Both the position numbers and the translations under genes were made by a program. The notes beneath the pieces are model-generated. The model searched no databases. It was given only the letters and a program-made list of their open reading frames with translations, and was not told the origin of the DNA. DNA of 64,000 nt from Pseudomonas sihuiensis (lineage in GTDB: Bacteria > Pseudomonadota > Gammaproteobacteria > Pseudomonadales > Pseudomonadaceae), in contig NZ_LT629797.1 in the NCBI RefSeq assembly GCF_900106015.1, forward strand, positions 4,650,001 to 4,714,000, given 5' to 3'. Positions 18,663 to 27,983 of the stretch are shown here, piece by piece; the stretch's first letter is position 1, and every line of letters begins with the position of its first letter.

Positions 18663-18875
18663 ATGAAAGCCGATATCCATCCGAACTACGTCGAAATCGA
18701 CGCTACCTGCTCCTGCGGTAACGTGATCAAGACCCGCTCCACCCTGGGCAAGAACCTGAGCCTCGACGTTTGCTCCGAGTGCCACCCGTTCTACACCGGT
18801 AAGCAGAAAGTGCTGGACACCGGCGGCCGTATCGATCGCTTCAAGCAGCGCTTCGGCGTATTCGGCGCGAAGTAA
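18663..18875 (+). CDS. rpmE: Ribosomal protein L31 (zinc-binding form)
   Basis: Large-subunit ribosomal protein L31, 70 residues, starting [20 protein letters not shown]. The four zinc ligands are Cys16, Cys18, Cys37 and Cys40, so this is the C+ form made when zinc is plentiful. A GAGGAAAG site precedes the ATG at 18663. A hairpin with T-run at 18923-18951, inside the beginning of the next gene, is the only terminator-like structure downstream. Confidence 0.98.
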   Translation: MKADIHPNYVEIDATCSCGNVIKTRSTLGKNLSLDVCSECHPFYTGKQKVLDTGGRIDRFKQRFGVFGAK

Positions 18876-18901
18876 GCGACCGAACGATTACGGAACGTGT
18901 C

Positions 18902-19702
18902 ATGCACCTTTCCGTGAATCTGAAAAAGGCGTCCCTGGTGGGCGCCTTTTTCGTTTCTCTGCTTTGCGTCGATCTGGCTCAGGCCTTTTGTCCACACCGC
19001 GCAGATCTGGCTCAGGTTGCCGTGCGCCAGGTGGTCGATGGCGACACCGTGCGCCTGACCGATGGGCGCAGCATTCGCCTGATCGGCATCAACGCACCTG
19101 AGCTGGGGCGCAAGGGCCGTAGCGATGAGCCCTTCGCCGTGCAGGCCAAGCGTCGCCTGCAGGCACTGGTCGATGCCAGCGATGGGCGTGTCGGCCTGCT
19201 CTACGGCGAGCAGCGCAAGGATCGTTACGGCCGTACCCTGGCCCATCTGTACGACCGTCAGGGGCGTAATCTGGAAGCGCAGTTGCTGGGCGAAGGCCTT
19301 GGGTTCATGGTCGCCGTGGCGCCCAATAGCGTACTCGTGAGTTGTCAGGCACAGGCCGAGCGCCAGGCTCGGCGTCAGCGTCTGGGTGTGTGGCGCACCG
19401 AGCAAGTGAAGACGGCTGGCCAACTAAAGAGTGGCGGCTTCGCCTTGCTCAGCGGGCGGGTTGCAGGCGTGCAACGCAATCGCGGTGGCCTCTGGATCGA
19501 TCTCGATGGTGGTCGGGTATTGCGCGTGGCGCCTGAGCTGCTCGGCGAGTTCGACGTGCGCGCGTTGCAGCGGCTCGAAGGGCAACGGGTGGAGGCGCGG
19601 GGCTGGGTCATCGATCGCCAGAGTCGCGGTGGCTGGAAGTCCGGGCAGGCGCGCTGGATGCTGCCGCTTACTCATTCGGCGATGCTGGAGGTGTTGCCAT
19701 GA
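18902..19702 (+). CDS. Secreted staphylococcal-nuclease-like thermonuclease
   Basis: A 266-residue protein with a signal peptide (LKKASLVGAFFVSLLCVDLAQA) and an SNase domain at about residues 35-165. Domain motifs are VVDGDTVRLTDG, RLIGINAPELGRKG and QRKDRYGRTLAHLYD, which hold the calcium-binding Asp and catalytic Arg positions. The C-terminal 100 residues are an OB-like domain of unknown role. It likely degrades nucleic acid in the periplasm or outside. It overlaps the following protease gene by 4 bases. The codons for residues 8-17 also form a terminator-like hairpin (18923-18951). Confidence 0.9.
   Translation: MHLSVNLKKASLVGAFFVSLLCVDLAQAFCPHRADLAQVAVRQVVDGDTVRLTDGRSIRLIGINAPELGRKGRSDEPFAVQAKRRLQALVDASDGRVGLLYGEQRKDRYGRTLAHLYDRQGRNLEAQLLGEGLGFMVAVAPNSVLVSCQAQAERQARRQRLGVWRTEQVKTAGQLKSGGFALLSGRVAGVQRNRGGLWIDLDGGRVLRVAPELLGEFDVRALQRLEGQRVEARGWVIDRQSRGGWKSGQARWMLPLTHSAMLEVLP
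18923..18951 (+). terminator. Terminator-like hairpin inside the nuclease signal-peptide codons
   Basis: AAAAAGGCG at 18923-18931 pairs with CGCCTTTTT at 18943-18951. Two more pairs, one of them a wobble, extend the stem and shorten the loop, and a T-rich stretch follows. It lies 48 bases after the rpmE stop, a normal place for the rpmE terminator, but encodes residues 8-17 of the nuclease. It may attenuate read-through from rpmE. Confidence 0.6.
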
Positions 19703-21135
19703 TGCGTGCATTGATGTTGTGCCTGATCTGCAGCTGGCTGGCAGGTTGCGCGGTCAATCCTGCCACGGGTCGCAACGACTTCGTGATGATGAGTGAGCGC
19801 CAGGAGCTGGAGCTCGGGGCGCGCTACAACCAGGAAATCCTCAAGCAATACCCGCGCTATGAGGACGCCAAACTGCAGGCTTATATTCAGCGCGTCGGCG
19901 AGCGGGTAGCGCGCAGCAGCCATCGCAATCAGCTCAACTACGTTTTTACCCTGGTGGACAGCCCGGATATCAACGCCTTCGCCCTGCCGGGTGGCTACAT
20001 CTATATCCACCGTGGCCTGCTCGCTTATCTGAATTCCGAGGCGGAACTGGCGGCCGTACTGGGGCACGAGGTCGGTCACGTCACGGCCCGCCATAGTGTG
20101 CGCCAGCAAAGTCAGTCCACGGCCTGGGGCTTGCTCGGGCAGGCTGCGGCTATCGGTACTGGTGTCGGCGCAGTGGGGGATCTGACCAGCGCCATGGGTA
20201 ATGCGTTCGTGCGCGGCTATGGGCGCGACATGGAGTTGGAGGCCGATGGCCTGGGCGCGCAATACCTGGCGCGTGGTGGCTACGATCCGCAAGCGATGAT
20301 CGAGGTGGTCAAGGTGCTCAAGGCGCAGGAGGATTTCGCCCGCGAGCAGGCAGCCAAGCGCGGCGAAGCACCCGCGGCGGGCGGCTACCACGGCTTGTTC
20401 GATACCCACCCGGACAATGATCGACGCCTGCAGGAAGTGATCGGCCCGGCGCGTGCGCTGGCCGGCGGCAATCAGGAAGTGGGGCGCGACCGTTTTCTGC
20501 AGATGCTCGATGGTCTGGTGTTCGGCGATTCGGCGGCCAGCGGTATACGCCGCGGACGCCATTTCTATCACGGCGAGCTGGACTTCACGCTGACCTACCC
20601 GCAGGGCTGGCAGCTGGTCAATCGCCCCGATGTGCTGATCGGTCACACCCCGGATGAGCAAGCCTTTATCGCCATGACTCTGGAGGCAGTGGACAAACGC
20701 CTGTCGCCTGCCGAATTCCTGCGTCAGCGCGTCGGCAATCAGCGTCTAGTGGCGGGCGAGGAGTTGCGTCTTGGCGTGCTGCAGGGCTATACGGCGGTGT
20801 TGCAGGGCCAATCGGCGCGTCGCGTGGCGGTGATCTATCGCGGCGACAACGCTTACCTGTTCGTGGCGGCAGTGAAAGGGCGCGCTTCGCTGGAAGCCGA
20901 GGATCAGCGTTTTCTCGAGGTTATCCGCAGTTACCGGCCACTGAAGGCGGCCGAGCGCAAGTTGGCCGAGCCGGTGCGTCTGCATCTGGTGCGGGTCAAG
21001 GCCGGGCAGAGTATGACTGGTCTGGCCAGTGGCGCGCCGCTGGCGGCCGATGGCGAGGCACAGTTGAGGCTGCTCAACGGGCTGTATCCGCGTGGCGAGC
21101 CGCGTCCGGGACAGTGGTTGAAAACGCTGCGCTAG
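19699..21135 (+). CDS. M48-family zinc metalloprotease, lipoprotein (BepA/LoiP type)
   Basis: A 478-residue lipoprotein with lipobox LAGC (lipidated Cys17). The peptidase M48 domain follows: the zinc motif HEVGH is at residues 123-127 and the third ligand lies in RDMELEADGLGAQYLARGGY. Beyond about residue 270 is a C-terminal region without TPR repeats, ending in a segment (VKAGQSMTGLASGAP, then QLRLLNGLYPRGEPRPGQWL) that resembles a LysM-like or peptidoglycan-binding end. Probable role is outer-membrane protein quality control in the periplasm. It is coupled by ATGA overlap to the nuclease gene. Confidence 0.9.
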   Translation: MMRALMLCLICSWLAGCAVNPATGRNDFVMMSERQELELGARYNQEILKQYPRYEDAKLQAYIQRVGERVARSSHRNQLNYVFTLVDSPDINAFALPGGYIYIHRGLLAYLNSEAELAAVLGHEVGHVTARHSVRQQSQSTAWGLLGQAAAIGTGVGAVGDLTSAMGNAFVRGYGRDMELEADGLGAQYLARGGYDPQAMIEVVKVLKAQEDFAREQAAKRGEAPAAGGYHGLFDTHPDNDRRLQEVIGPARALAGGNQEVGRDRFLQMLDGLVFGDSAASGIRRGRHFYHGELDFTLTYPQGWQLVNRPDVLIGHTPDEQAFIAMTLEAVDKRLSPAEFLRQRVGNQRLVAGEELRLGVLQGYTAVLQGQSARRVAVIYRGDNAYLFVAAVKGRASLEAEDQRFLEVIRSYRPLKAAERKLAEPVRLHLVRVKAGQSMTGLASGAPLAADGEAQLRLLNGLYPRGEPRPGQWLKTLR

Positions 21136-21238
21136 CGCGGCGCTTTCATCGCGACCGAACGGTCTTGGCAGGTGTATACAACTTGCGTATCCTCGGCCGC
21201 GCCCGTTCAACAAGCCTCATAAAAGCGGAAATGCCACT

Positions 21239-22507
21239 ATGTCCGATCTAAAAACAGCCGCTCTCGAATATCACGCTCAGCCCCGTCCCGGTAAGCTGAG
21301 TGTCGAGCTGACCAAGGCCACTGCCACTGCCCGCGACCTGTCCCTCGCATACAGCCCAGGCGTAGCCGAACCGGTACGCGAGATCGCTCGCGATGCCGAA
21401 CTGGCCTACCGCTATACCGGTAAGGGCAACCTGGTCGCCGTAATTTCCGACGGTACCGCCATCCTCGGCCTGGGTAACCTCGGCCCGCTGGCTTCCAAGC
21501 CGGTAATGGAAGGTAAAGGTGTACTGTTCAAGCGCTTCGCTGGCATCGACGTGTTCGACATTGAAGTCGACGCTGAAAGCCCGCAGGCGTTCATCGACAC
21601 CGTCAAGCGCATCTCCATCACCTTCGGCGGCATCAACCTGGAAGATATCAAGGCGCCTGAGTGCTTCGAGATCGAGCGCGCGCTGATCGAACAGTGCGAC
21701 ATCCCGGTATTCCACGATGACCAGCATGGCACCGCCATTGTCACCGCGGCCGGCATGCTCAATGCCCTGGAAATCGCCGGCAAGACTCTGGAAGAGGCGA
21801 AGATCGTCTGCCTGGGCGCCGGTGCAGCTGCCATCTCCTGCATGAAGTTGCTGGTGAGCATGGGTGCCAAGGTCGAGAACATCTTCATGGTCGATCGCAA
21901 GGGCGTGATTCATGCCGGTCGCGATGATCTGAACCAGTACAAGGCCGTGTTCGCCACCGAGACCGACAAGCGCACGCTGTCCGACGCGCTCGAAGGCGCT
22001 GACGTGTTCGTCGGCCTGTCCGGCGCCAACCTGCTGAGCCCGGAAGATCTCCAGCGCATGGCGGCCAACCCGATCGTCTTCGCCTGCTCCAACCCGGATC
22101 CGGAAATCAAGCCGGAGCTGGCGCACGAGACGCGCAACGACGTGATCATGGCCACCGGTCGTTCCGACTACCCGAACCAGGTCAACAATGTGCTGGGTTT
22201 CCCCTTCATCTTCCGCGGTGCTCTGGACGTGCGTGCCACCCGCATCAACGAAGAGATGAAGATCGCCGCAGCGCTGGCGCTGCGTGACCTGGCCAAGCTG
22301 CCGGTACCGCAGGAAGTCTGCGACGCCTACGGCGGTATCGAGCTGTCGTTCGGTCGCGAGTACATCATTCCGAAGCCAATGGATCAGCGTCTGATCACCG
22401 TGGTTTGCGATGCAGTGGCCAAGGCTGCCATCGAATCCGGCGTGGCGACTCTGCCCTATCCGAAGCACTATCCGCTGAAATCGGTGGATGAAGTGTTCAA
22501 CGGCTGA
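21239..22507 (+). CDS. maeB: Malic enzyme (short form)
   Basis: Oxidative decarboxylating malate dehydrogenase, 422 residues. It has the malic N-terminal domain (YSPGVAEPV, then GNLVAVISDGTAILGLGNLG) and the NAD(P)-binding domain (IVCLGAGAAAISCMKLL). It lacks the phosphotransacetylase-like C-terminal domain of the 760-residue MaeB, so it is the short bacterial type. It supplies pyruvate and reduced cofactor. Which cofactor it prefers cannot be told by eye. It is monocistronic, followed after 7 bases by a strong terminator. The symbol follows usual Pseudomonas annotation. Confidence 0.93.
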   Translation: MSDLKTAALEYHAQPRPGKLSVELTKATATARDLSLAYSPGVAEPVREIARDAELAYRYTGKGNLVAVISDGTAILGLGNLGPLASKPVMEGKGVLFKRFAGIDVFDIEVDAESPQAFIDTVKRISITFGGINLEDIKAPECFEIERALIEQCDIPVFHDDQHGTAIVTAAGMLNALEIAGKTLEEAKIVCLGAGAAAISCMKLLVSMGAKVENIFMVDRKGVIHAGRDDLNQYKAVFATETDKRTLSDALEGADVFVGLSGANLLSPEDLQRMAANPIVFACSNPDPEIKPELAHETRNDVIMATGRSDYPNQVNNVLGFPFIFRGALDVRATRINEEMKIAAALALRDLAKLPVPQEVCDAYGGIELSFGREYIIPKPMDQRLITVVCDAVAKAAIESGVATLPYPKHYPLKSVDEVFNG

Positions 22508-22514
22508 TCAGCCG

Positions 22515-22550
22515 ACAATAAAAAACCCGCTTCGGCGGGTTTTTTATTGT
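22515..22550. terminator. Bidirectional terminator between maeB and ponA
   Basis: ACAATAAAAAACCCGC, a TTCG loop and GCGGGTTTTTTATTGT form a perfect 16-base stem with T-runs on both strands. It serves the convergent maeB and ponA genes. Confidence 0.95.
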
Positions 22551-22596
22551 CTGTGATACGGCTTAAGGCAACGATTGCAGCCGCCTGAGCCTTATC

Positions 22597-25008
22597 CTAG
22601 AACAAGTCGATCGGCGCCATCTCGTCGGCCGGTAGCGGGCTGCCAGGAACACCCATGCCAGGTTCGAACTCACTCATCGGAGGGGGCGAGTCTTCACTCT
22701 TGAACAGTTCGAAATAGGCGTCCAGTGTGCCGGGTGCAGCAGCGCGGCCACTGATCGGGTCGACGCGCAGCGTCAGCAGCCCCTTGGGTTCTTTGGGCAG
22801 ATGGTTGGGTCGATCCTTGAGTACTGCGCCCATGTAGTTCATCCAGATCGGCAGCGCGACAGTGCCGCCGTACTCATGGCGGCCCAGGCTCTCCGGCTGG
22901 TCGAAGCCGGCCCAGACGGTGGTTACGTAATCGGCGTTGTAGCCGGAGAACCAGCTGTCCTTGGACTCGTTGGTGGTGCCGGTCTTGCCTGCCAGGTCAT
23001 TGCGGCCAAGGGCGAGAGCACGCCGGCCGGTACCGCGCTTGATCACGTCCTGCAGCATGCTGGTCATGATGTAGGCGGTGCGCTCGTCGATGATCTGTTC
23101 GGCGACCTTAGGCTCCTCCAACGGCAACTCATCAGTTGCGTTGACGGTGAGGTTGGCGTTCTCCTCGGCCGGTGCGCTGCCTGGCACGCGGGCCGGATTG
23201 GCGCGGAACAGCGGCTTGCCGTTACGGTCATCAATGCGTTCGATCAGGTACGGCTCGATCTTGTAACCGCCATTGGCGAAGGCGGCCCAGCCCTCAGCGA
23301 TTTCCATGGGGGTCAGGCTGGCAGTGCCGAGTGCCAGTGACAGGTTGCGCGGCAGATCCTGCGGGGCGAAGCCGAAGCGCTCGATATAGCGCAAGCTACG
23401 GTCGATGCCCATGTCCTGCAGCAGGCGGATGGAAACCAGGTTGCGCGACTTGTACAACGCTTCACGCATGCGAATCGGGCCGAGAAAGGTGTTGTTGTCG
23501 TTCTTCGGGCGCCACTTCTGCGACAGGTAGTCGTCGGAGAGGATGATCGGCGCATCGTTGACCAGCGTCGCTGCGGTGTAGCCGCTATCGAGAGCCGCGC
23601 TATAGATGAAGGGCTTGAAGCTCGAGCCCGGCTGGCGCTTGGCCTGCACGGCGCGGTTGTAGTTGCTCTGATCGAATGAGAACCCGCCGACCAGTGACTG
23701 AATGGCGCCGCTGTATGGGTCGAGGGAAACCAACGCGCCCTGTGCTGCGGGGACTTGGGTGAAACGCAGGCTGCCATCGGCCTGGCGCTGCACGCGAACG
23801 ATATCGCCGACCTGGGTGACATCGCCAGGTTGCTGCGGGCGCGGGCCCATGCTGTTGGTGTTCAGGTAGGGGCGAGCCCATTTCATGCTGTCCCACGACA
23901 CCGCTTGTTCTTCGCCGTTACGGGTCAGTACCAGAATGCCGCTTTTCTCGACCTGGGTAACCACCGCTGGCTCCAGGCCGCCGATACTGCGGAACTTGGC
24001 CAGCTCGGTCAGCCAGGTTTCGCGGGTCATGCCCGGCAGGCGACTCTCAGGGCCGCGATAGCCGTGACGCTGGTCATAGGCGATCAGTCCGTCACGCAGG
24101 GCGGTGTTGGCTGCCTCCTGCAAATGACTAGGCACGGTGGTGGTGACATTGAAGCCTTCCGTATAAGCCTCGCTGCCATAGCGGCCAACCATTTCCGCGC
24201 GTGCCATCTCGGCTATATAAGGAGCGCTCAATTCTGGTGTGGGAACGTGGTAACGCGCATCGACTACCTCGGCAAGCGCTTCCTCGTAGCTGGCCTGATC
24301 GATACGGCCCAGGCGATACAGGCGGCCGAGAATCCAGTCGCGGCGCTCCTTGGCGCGGGTCGGATTGACCAGCGGGTTGTAGCGCGACGGTGCTTTCGGC
24401 AGGCCGGCGATCATCGCCATCTGCGCCAGGTTCAGGTCACGGATCGATTTGCCGTAGTACACCTGTGCGGCAGCTTCGATGCCGTAGGCGCGGTGGCCGA
24501 GGTAGATCTTGTTGACGTAGAGCTCGAGGATCTCGTCCTTGCTCAGCTCGCGCTCGATCTGCAAGGCCAGAAGAATTTCGGTGGCCTTGCGCGAAAAACT
24601 GCGTTCGTTGGTGAGGAAGAAGTTCTTCGCCACCTGCATGGTGATGGTGCTGCCACCGCTCTGAATCTGGCCGCTTTTCAATAATTGCGTGGCAGCGCGC
24701 ATCAGGCTGGTCACATCGACGCCATAATGATTGGCGAAATTATCGTCTTCGGCAGCCAGCAGAGCGCTGATGAATTCCTTGGGAATTTCATCGAAGCGAA
24801 TGGGCGAACGGCGCATCTCGCCGAACTCGGCGATCAGCTTGGCATCGCTGCTGTAGACGCGCAGAGGAATCTGCAGCTGTACCTGGCGCAGCGACTCGAC
24901 GGAAGGAAGGGTCGGGCTAAGGTAAAGAAACGCGCCGCTGAAACTGAGCAGCAGCCCACAAAAAACGGCAACGCAAGACCACCAGATGAACTTCAGCAGG
25001 CGTATCAA
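22597..25008 (-). CDS. ponA: Penicillin-binding protein 1A
   Basis: Bifunctional class A penicillin-binding protein (803 residues; also called mrcA). A transmembrane anchor at residues about 8-30 is followed by the glycosyltransferase family 51 domain (LLAAEDDNFANHYGVD, GGSTITMQVAKNFF) and, after an OB-like insert, the transpeptidase domain. The transpeptidase has SxxK as SSFK in RQPGSSFKPF, SRN in LYKSRNLVS and the KTG box in AGKTGTTNESKDSW. It makes and crosslinks peptidoglycan. It is divergent from pilM, as in other Pseudomonas. Confidence 0.97.
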   Translation of the reverse strand: MIRLLKFIWWSCVAVFCGLLLSFSGAFLYLSPTLPSVESLRQVQLQIPLRVYSSDAKLIAEFGEMRRSPIRFDEIPKEFISALLAAEDDNFANHYGVDVTSLMRAATQLLKSGQIQSGGSTITMQVAKNFFLTNERSFSRKATEILLALQIERELSKDEILELYVNKIYLGHRAYGIEAAAQVYYGKSIRDLNLAQMAMIAGLPKAPSRYNPLVNPTRAKERRDWILGRLYRLGRIDQASYEEALAEVVDARYHVPTPELSAPYIAEMARAEMVGRYGSEAYTEGFNVTTTVPSHLQEAANTALRDGLIAYDQRHGYRGPESRLPGMTRETWLTELAKFRSIGGLEPAVVTQVEKSGILVLTRNGEEQAVSWDSMKWARPYLNTNSMGPRPQQPGDVTQVGDIVRVQRQADGSLRFTQVPAAQGALVSLDPYSGAIQSLVGGFSFDQSNYNRAVQAKRQPGSSFKPFIYSAALDSGYTAATLVNDAPIILSDDYLSQKWRPKNDNNTFLGPIRMREALYKSRNLVSIRLLQDMGIDRSLRYIERFGFAPQDLPRNLSLALGTASLTPMEIAEGWAAFANGGYKIEPYLIERIDDRNGKPLFRANPARVPGSAPAEENANLTVNATDELPLEEPKVAEQIIDERTAYIMTSMLQDVIKRGTGRRALALGRNDLAGKTGTTNESKDSWFSGYNADYVTTVWAGFDQPESLGRHEYGGTVALPIWMNYMGAVLKDRPNHLPKEPKGLLTLRVDPISGRAAAPGTLDAYFELFKSEDSPPPMSEFEPGMGVPGSPLPADEMAPIDLF

Positions 25009-25108
25009 AATGTTCGGAATTCCAAGTAAAAGAATGAGTTAAGCAGGAGCCGAGGCTAAAAGGGAAAAGCTGATCACATTATAAGCGTTTTTTTTCCCGG
25101 GGAGCCAT

Positions 25109-25137
25109 TTGCGCTTCTGTCAAGACTGATATTTAAT
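25109..25137 (+). promoter_or_regulatory. Sigma-70-type promoter of pilMNOPQ
   Basis: TTGCGC (25109-25114), a 17-base spacer and TTTAAT (25132-25137), about 52 bases before the pilM start, in an AT-rich intergenic gap between divergent ponA and pilM. Confidence 0.5.
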
Positions 25138-25162
25138 GTGGAAAAACATAAATAGTCCGTAA

Positions 25163-26253
<1,091 letters not shown>

Positions 26254-26254
<1 letters not shown>

Positions 26255-26826
26255 TGGCGCGGATTAACCTACTTCCCTGGCGTGAACAGCTGCGCGAGGA
26301 GCGCAAGCAGCGGTTTCTGGTAAGCCTTGTCGGTGTCCTCGTTGTAGCTGCTGGTTTGGTGTTTCTGGGTGATCAATTTCTCAGTGCGGCAATCAGTAAC
26401 CAGAATGCGCGAAATGACTTCATCAAGAAGGAGATCGCAGTTCTCGATGCGCGTATCAAGGAAATCAGTGAGTTGAGAACGCGTCGCCAGCAATTGTTGG
26501 AACGCATGAAGATTATTCAAGACTTGCAGGGTAACCGGCCAATTATTGGTCGTGTGTTCGACCAGTTGGTGAGAACGCTGCCGGACGGTGTGTATTTCAC
26601 CAATGTGAAAATGACGGGTAAGAGCATTGCCATTATTGGTGCGGCTGAATCGAATAATCGCGTCTCGAATCTGATGCGTAACTTGGATGCTTCTGAGTGG
26701 TTAACCGCTCCCAATCTGACCGAAGTCAAAGCTGTTACAGCGGGGGCTTTGGATCAGGCGAATGTGTTTCAGCTGACTGTACAGCAGACACAGCCTGATC
26801 AAGAAAAAGCGGAGGCGGTGCAATGA
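26254..26826 (+). CDS. pilN: PilN, inner-membrane type IV pilus alignment protein
   Basis: A 190-residue bitopic protein. The conserved cytoplasmic tail INLLPWREQLREERKQRF docks on PilM, one transmembrane helix follows at about residues 22-42, then a periplasmic coiled coil and an alpha/beta domain that pairs with PilO. It overlaps pilO by 4 bases. From here through pilQ the DNA is visibly richer in A and T than the flanking genes. Confidence 0.97.
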
Positions 26827-27443
26827 GTATTAAAGATTCCTTGGACAGCCTGCGCAGCATTGATATCAATGACCTTGATTTGAACAATGTTGGGTCGTGG
26901 CCTGGTGCGGTTAAATTCATTGCCGGCCTGCTGCTGCTTATTATCGTTCTGGCGTTGGGCTACAACTTTCACCTCAAGGATCTGCAAAGTATGCTCGAGC
27001 AGCGTCAGCGAGAAGAGGTGACGCTAAAGGAGCAGTTCTCCAGCAAAGCTTTTCAGGCGGCGAACCTTGAGGCCTACAAAGAACAGATGCAGGAGATGGA
27101 GGTGTCCTTTGGCGCTCTTCTGCGTCAGTTGCCAAGCGATACCGAGGTTCCCGGGTTGCTGGAGGATATTACCCGTACCGGCTTGGGTAGTGGCTTGGAG
27201 TTCGAAGAGATCAAGCTGTTGCCGGAAGTGGCTCAGCAGTTCTATATCGAATTGCCGATTCAGATCAAAGTCACCGGTGGTTATCACGACCTTGCGACTT
27301 TCGTAAGCGGCGTTGCCAGTCTGCCGCGTATCGTCACACTGCATGATTTCCAGTTGGCGCCAGCCAGTGCTGAAAGCTCCAGTCGCCTGAATATGCAAAT
27401 TATGGCCAAGACCTATCGCTACAATGATAAGGGGGCTCAATAA
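26823..27443 (+). CDS. pilO: PilO, inner-membrane type IV pilus alignment protein
   Basis: A 206-residue partner of PilN with one transmembrane helix (residues about 24-45, VKFIAGLLLLIIVLALGYNF), a periplasmic coiled coil (MLEQRQREEVTLKEQFSSKA) and a ferredoxin-like domain (IQIKVTGGYHDLATFVSGVA). The PilN-PilO heterodimer ties PilM to PilP and the secretin. It shares one base with the pilP start. Confidence 0.97.
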   Translation: MSIKDSLDSLRSIDINDLDLNNVGSWPGAVKFIAGLLLLIIVLALGYNFHLKDLQSMLEQRQREEVTLKEQFSSKAFQAANLEAYKEQMQEMEVSFGALLRQLPSDTEVPGLLEDITRTGLGSGLEFEEIKLLPEVAQQFYIELPIQIKVTGGYHDLATFVSGVASLPRIVTLHDFQLAPASAESSSRLNMQIMAKTYRYNDKGAQ

Positions 27444-27967
27444 TGAGTTTCTCTCGTTTGGTTCTGGTGGCGGGGTTTTCTCTTCTGACCGGGTGCGGCG
27501 TCGGTGGTGATTTTTCCGATTTGCGTATCTATATGGATGAAGTGCGCGCAAAGCCTAAAGGCGCTATCGAGCCGCTGCCGACTTTTCAGCCGTATGAAAG
27601 TTTCACCTATCGTGCTGCGTCTTTGCGCAGTCCTTTTCAGCCCCCGGTCAAAATCGATGTCGTCACTCGGCAAAAAGGGGCGCCAGAGATCAAGCCGGAT
27701 GAAAGCCGTGTCAAGCAATTCCTCGAAGGGTTCAACATCGAAACGTTCGAGATGGTTGGCACGCTGAGAAATGATCGCCAGTTGTTCGCTCTGGTTAGCG
27801 GTGCGGGTGGTGTTCATCGTGTAAAAGTAGGCGACTTTCTTGGGCGTAACCACGGCAAGATTCTCGTGATCGATGACTCCAAGATCGATGTTATGGAAAT
27901 TGTTCCAGATGGCGAAGGTGGCTGGCTTGAGCGACCACGCAGCCTTTCCTTGAAGGAGCGCTCCTGA
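27443..27967 (+). CDS. pilP: PilP, type IV pilus inner-membrane lipoprotein
   Basis: A 174-residue lipoprotein with a lipobox ending LLTGC at residue about 18. A flexible region with the N-terminal stretch that contacts PilN/PilO follows, then a beta-sandwich homology-region domain (ETFEMVGTLRNDRQLFALVS, then VHRVKVGDFLG) that binds the N0 domain of PilQ. It lies 16 bases before pilQ. Confidence 0.96.
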   Translation: MSFSRLVLVAGFSLLTGCGVGGDFSDLRIYMDEVRAKPKGAIEPLPTFQPYESFTYRAASLRSPFQPPVKIDVVTRQKGAPEIKPDESRVKQFLEGFNIETFEMVGTLRNDRQLFALVSGAGGVHRVKVGDFLGRNHGKILVIDDSKIDVMEIVPDGEGGWLERPRSLSLKERS

Positions 27968-27983
27968 CGGGGCGGGGTGAGAA

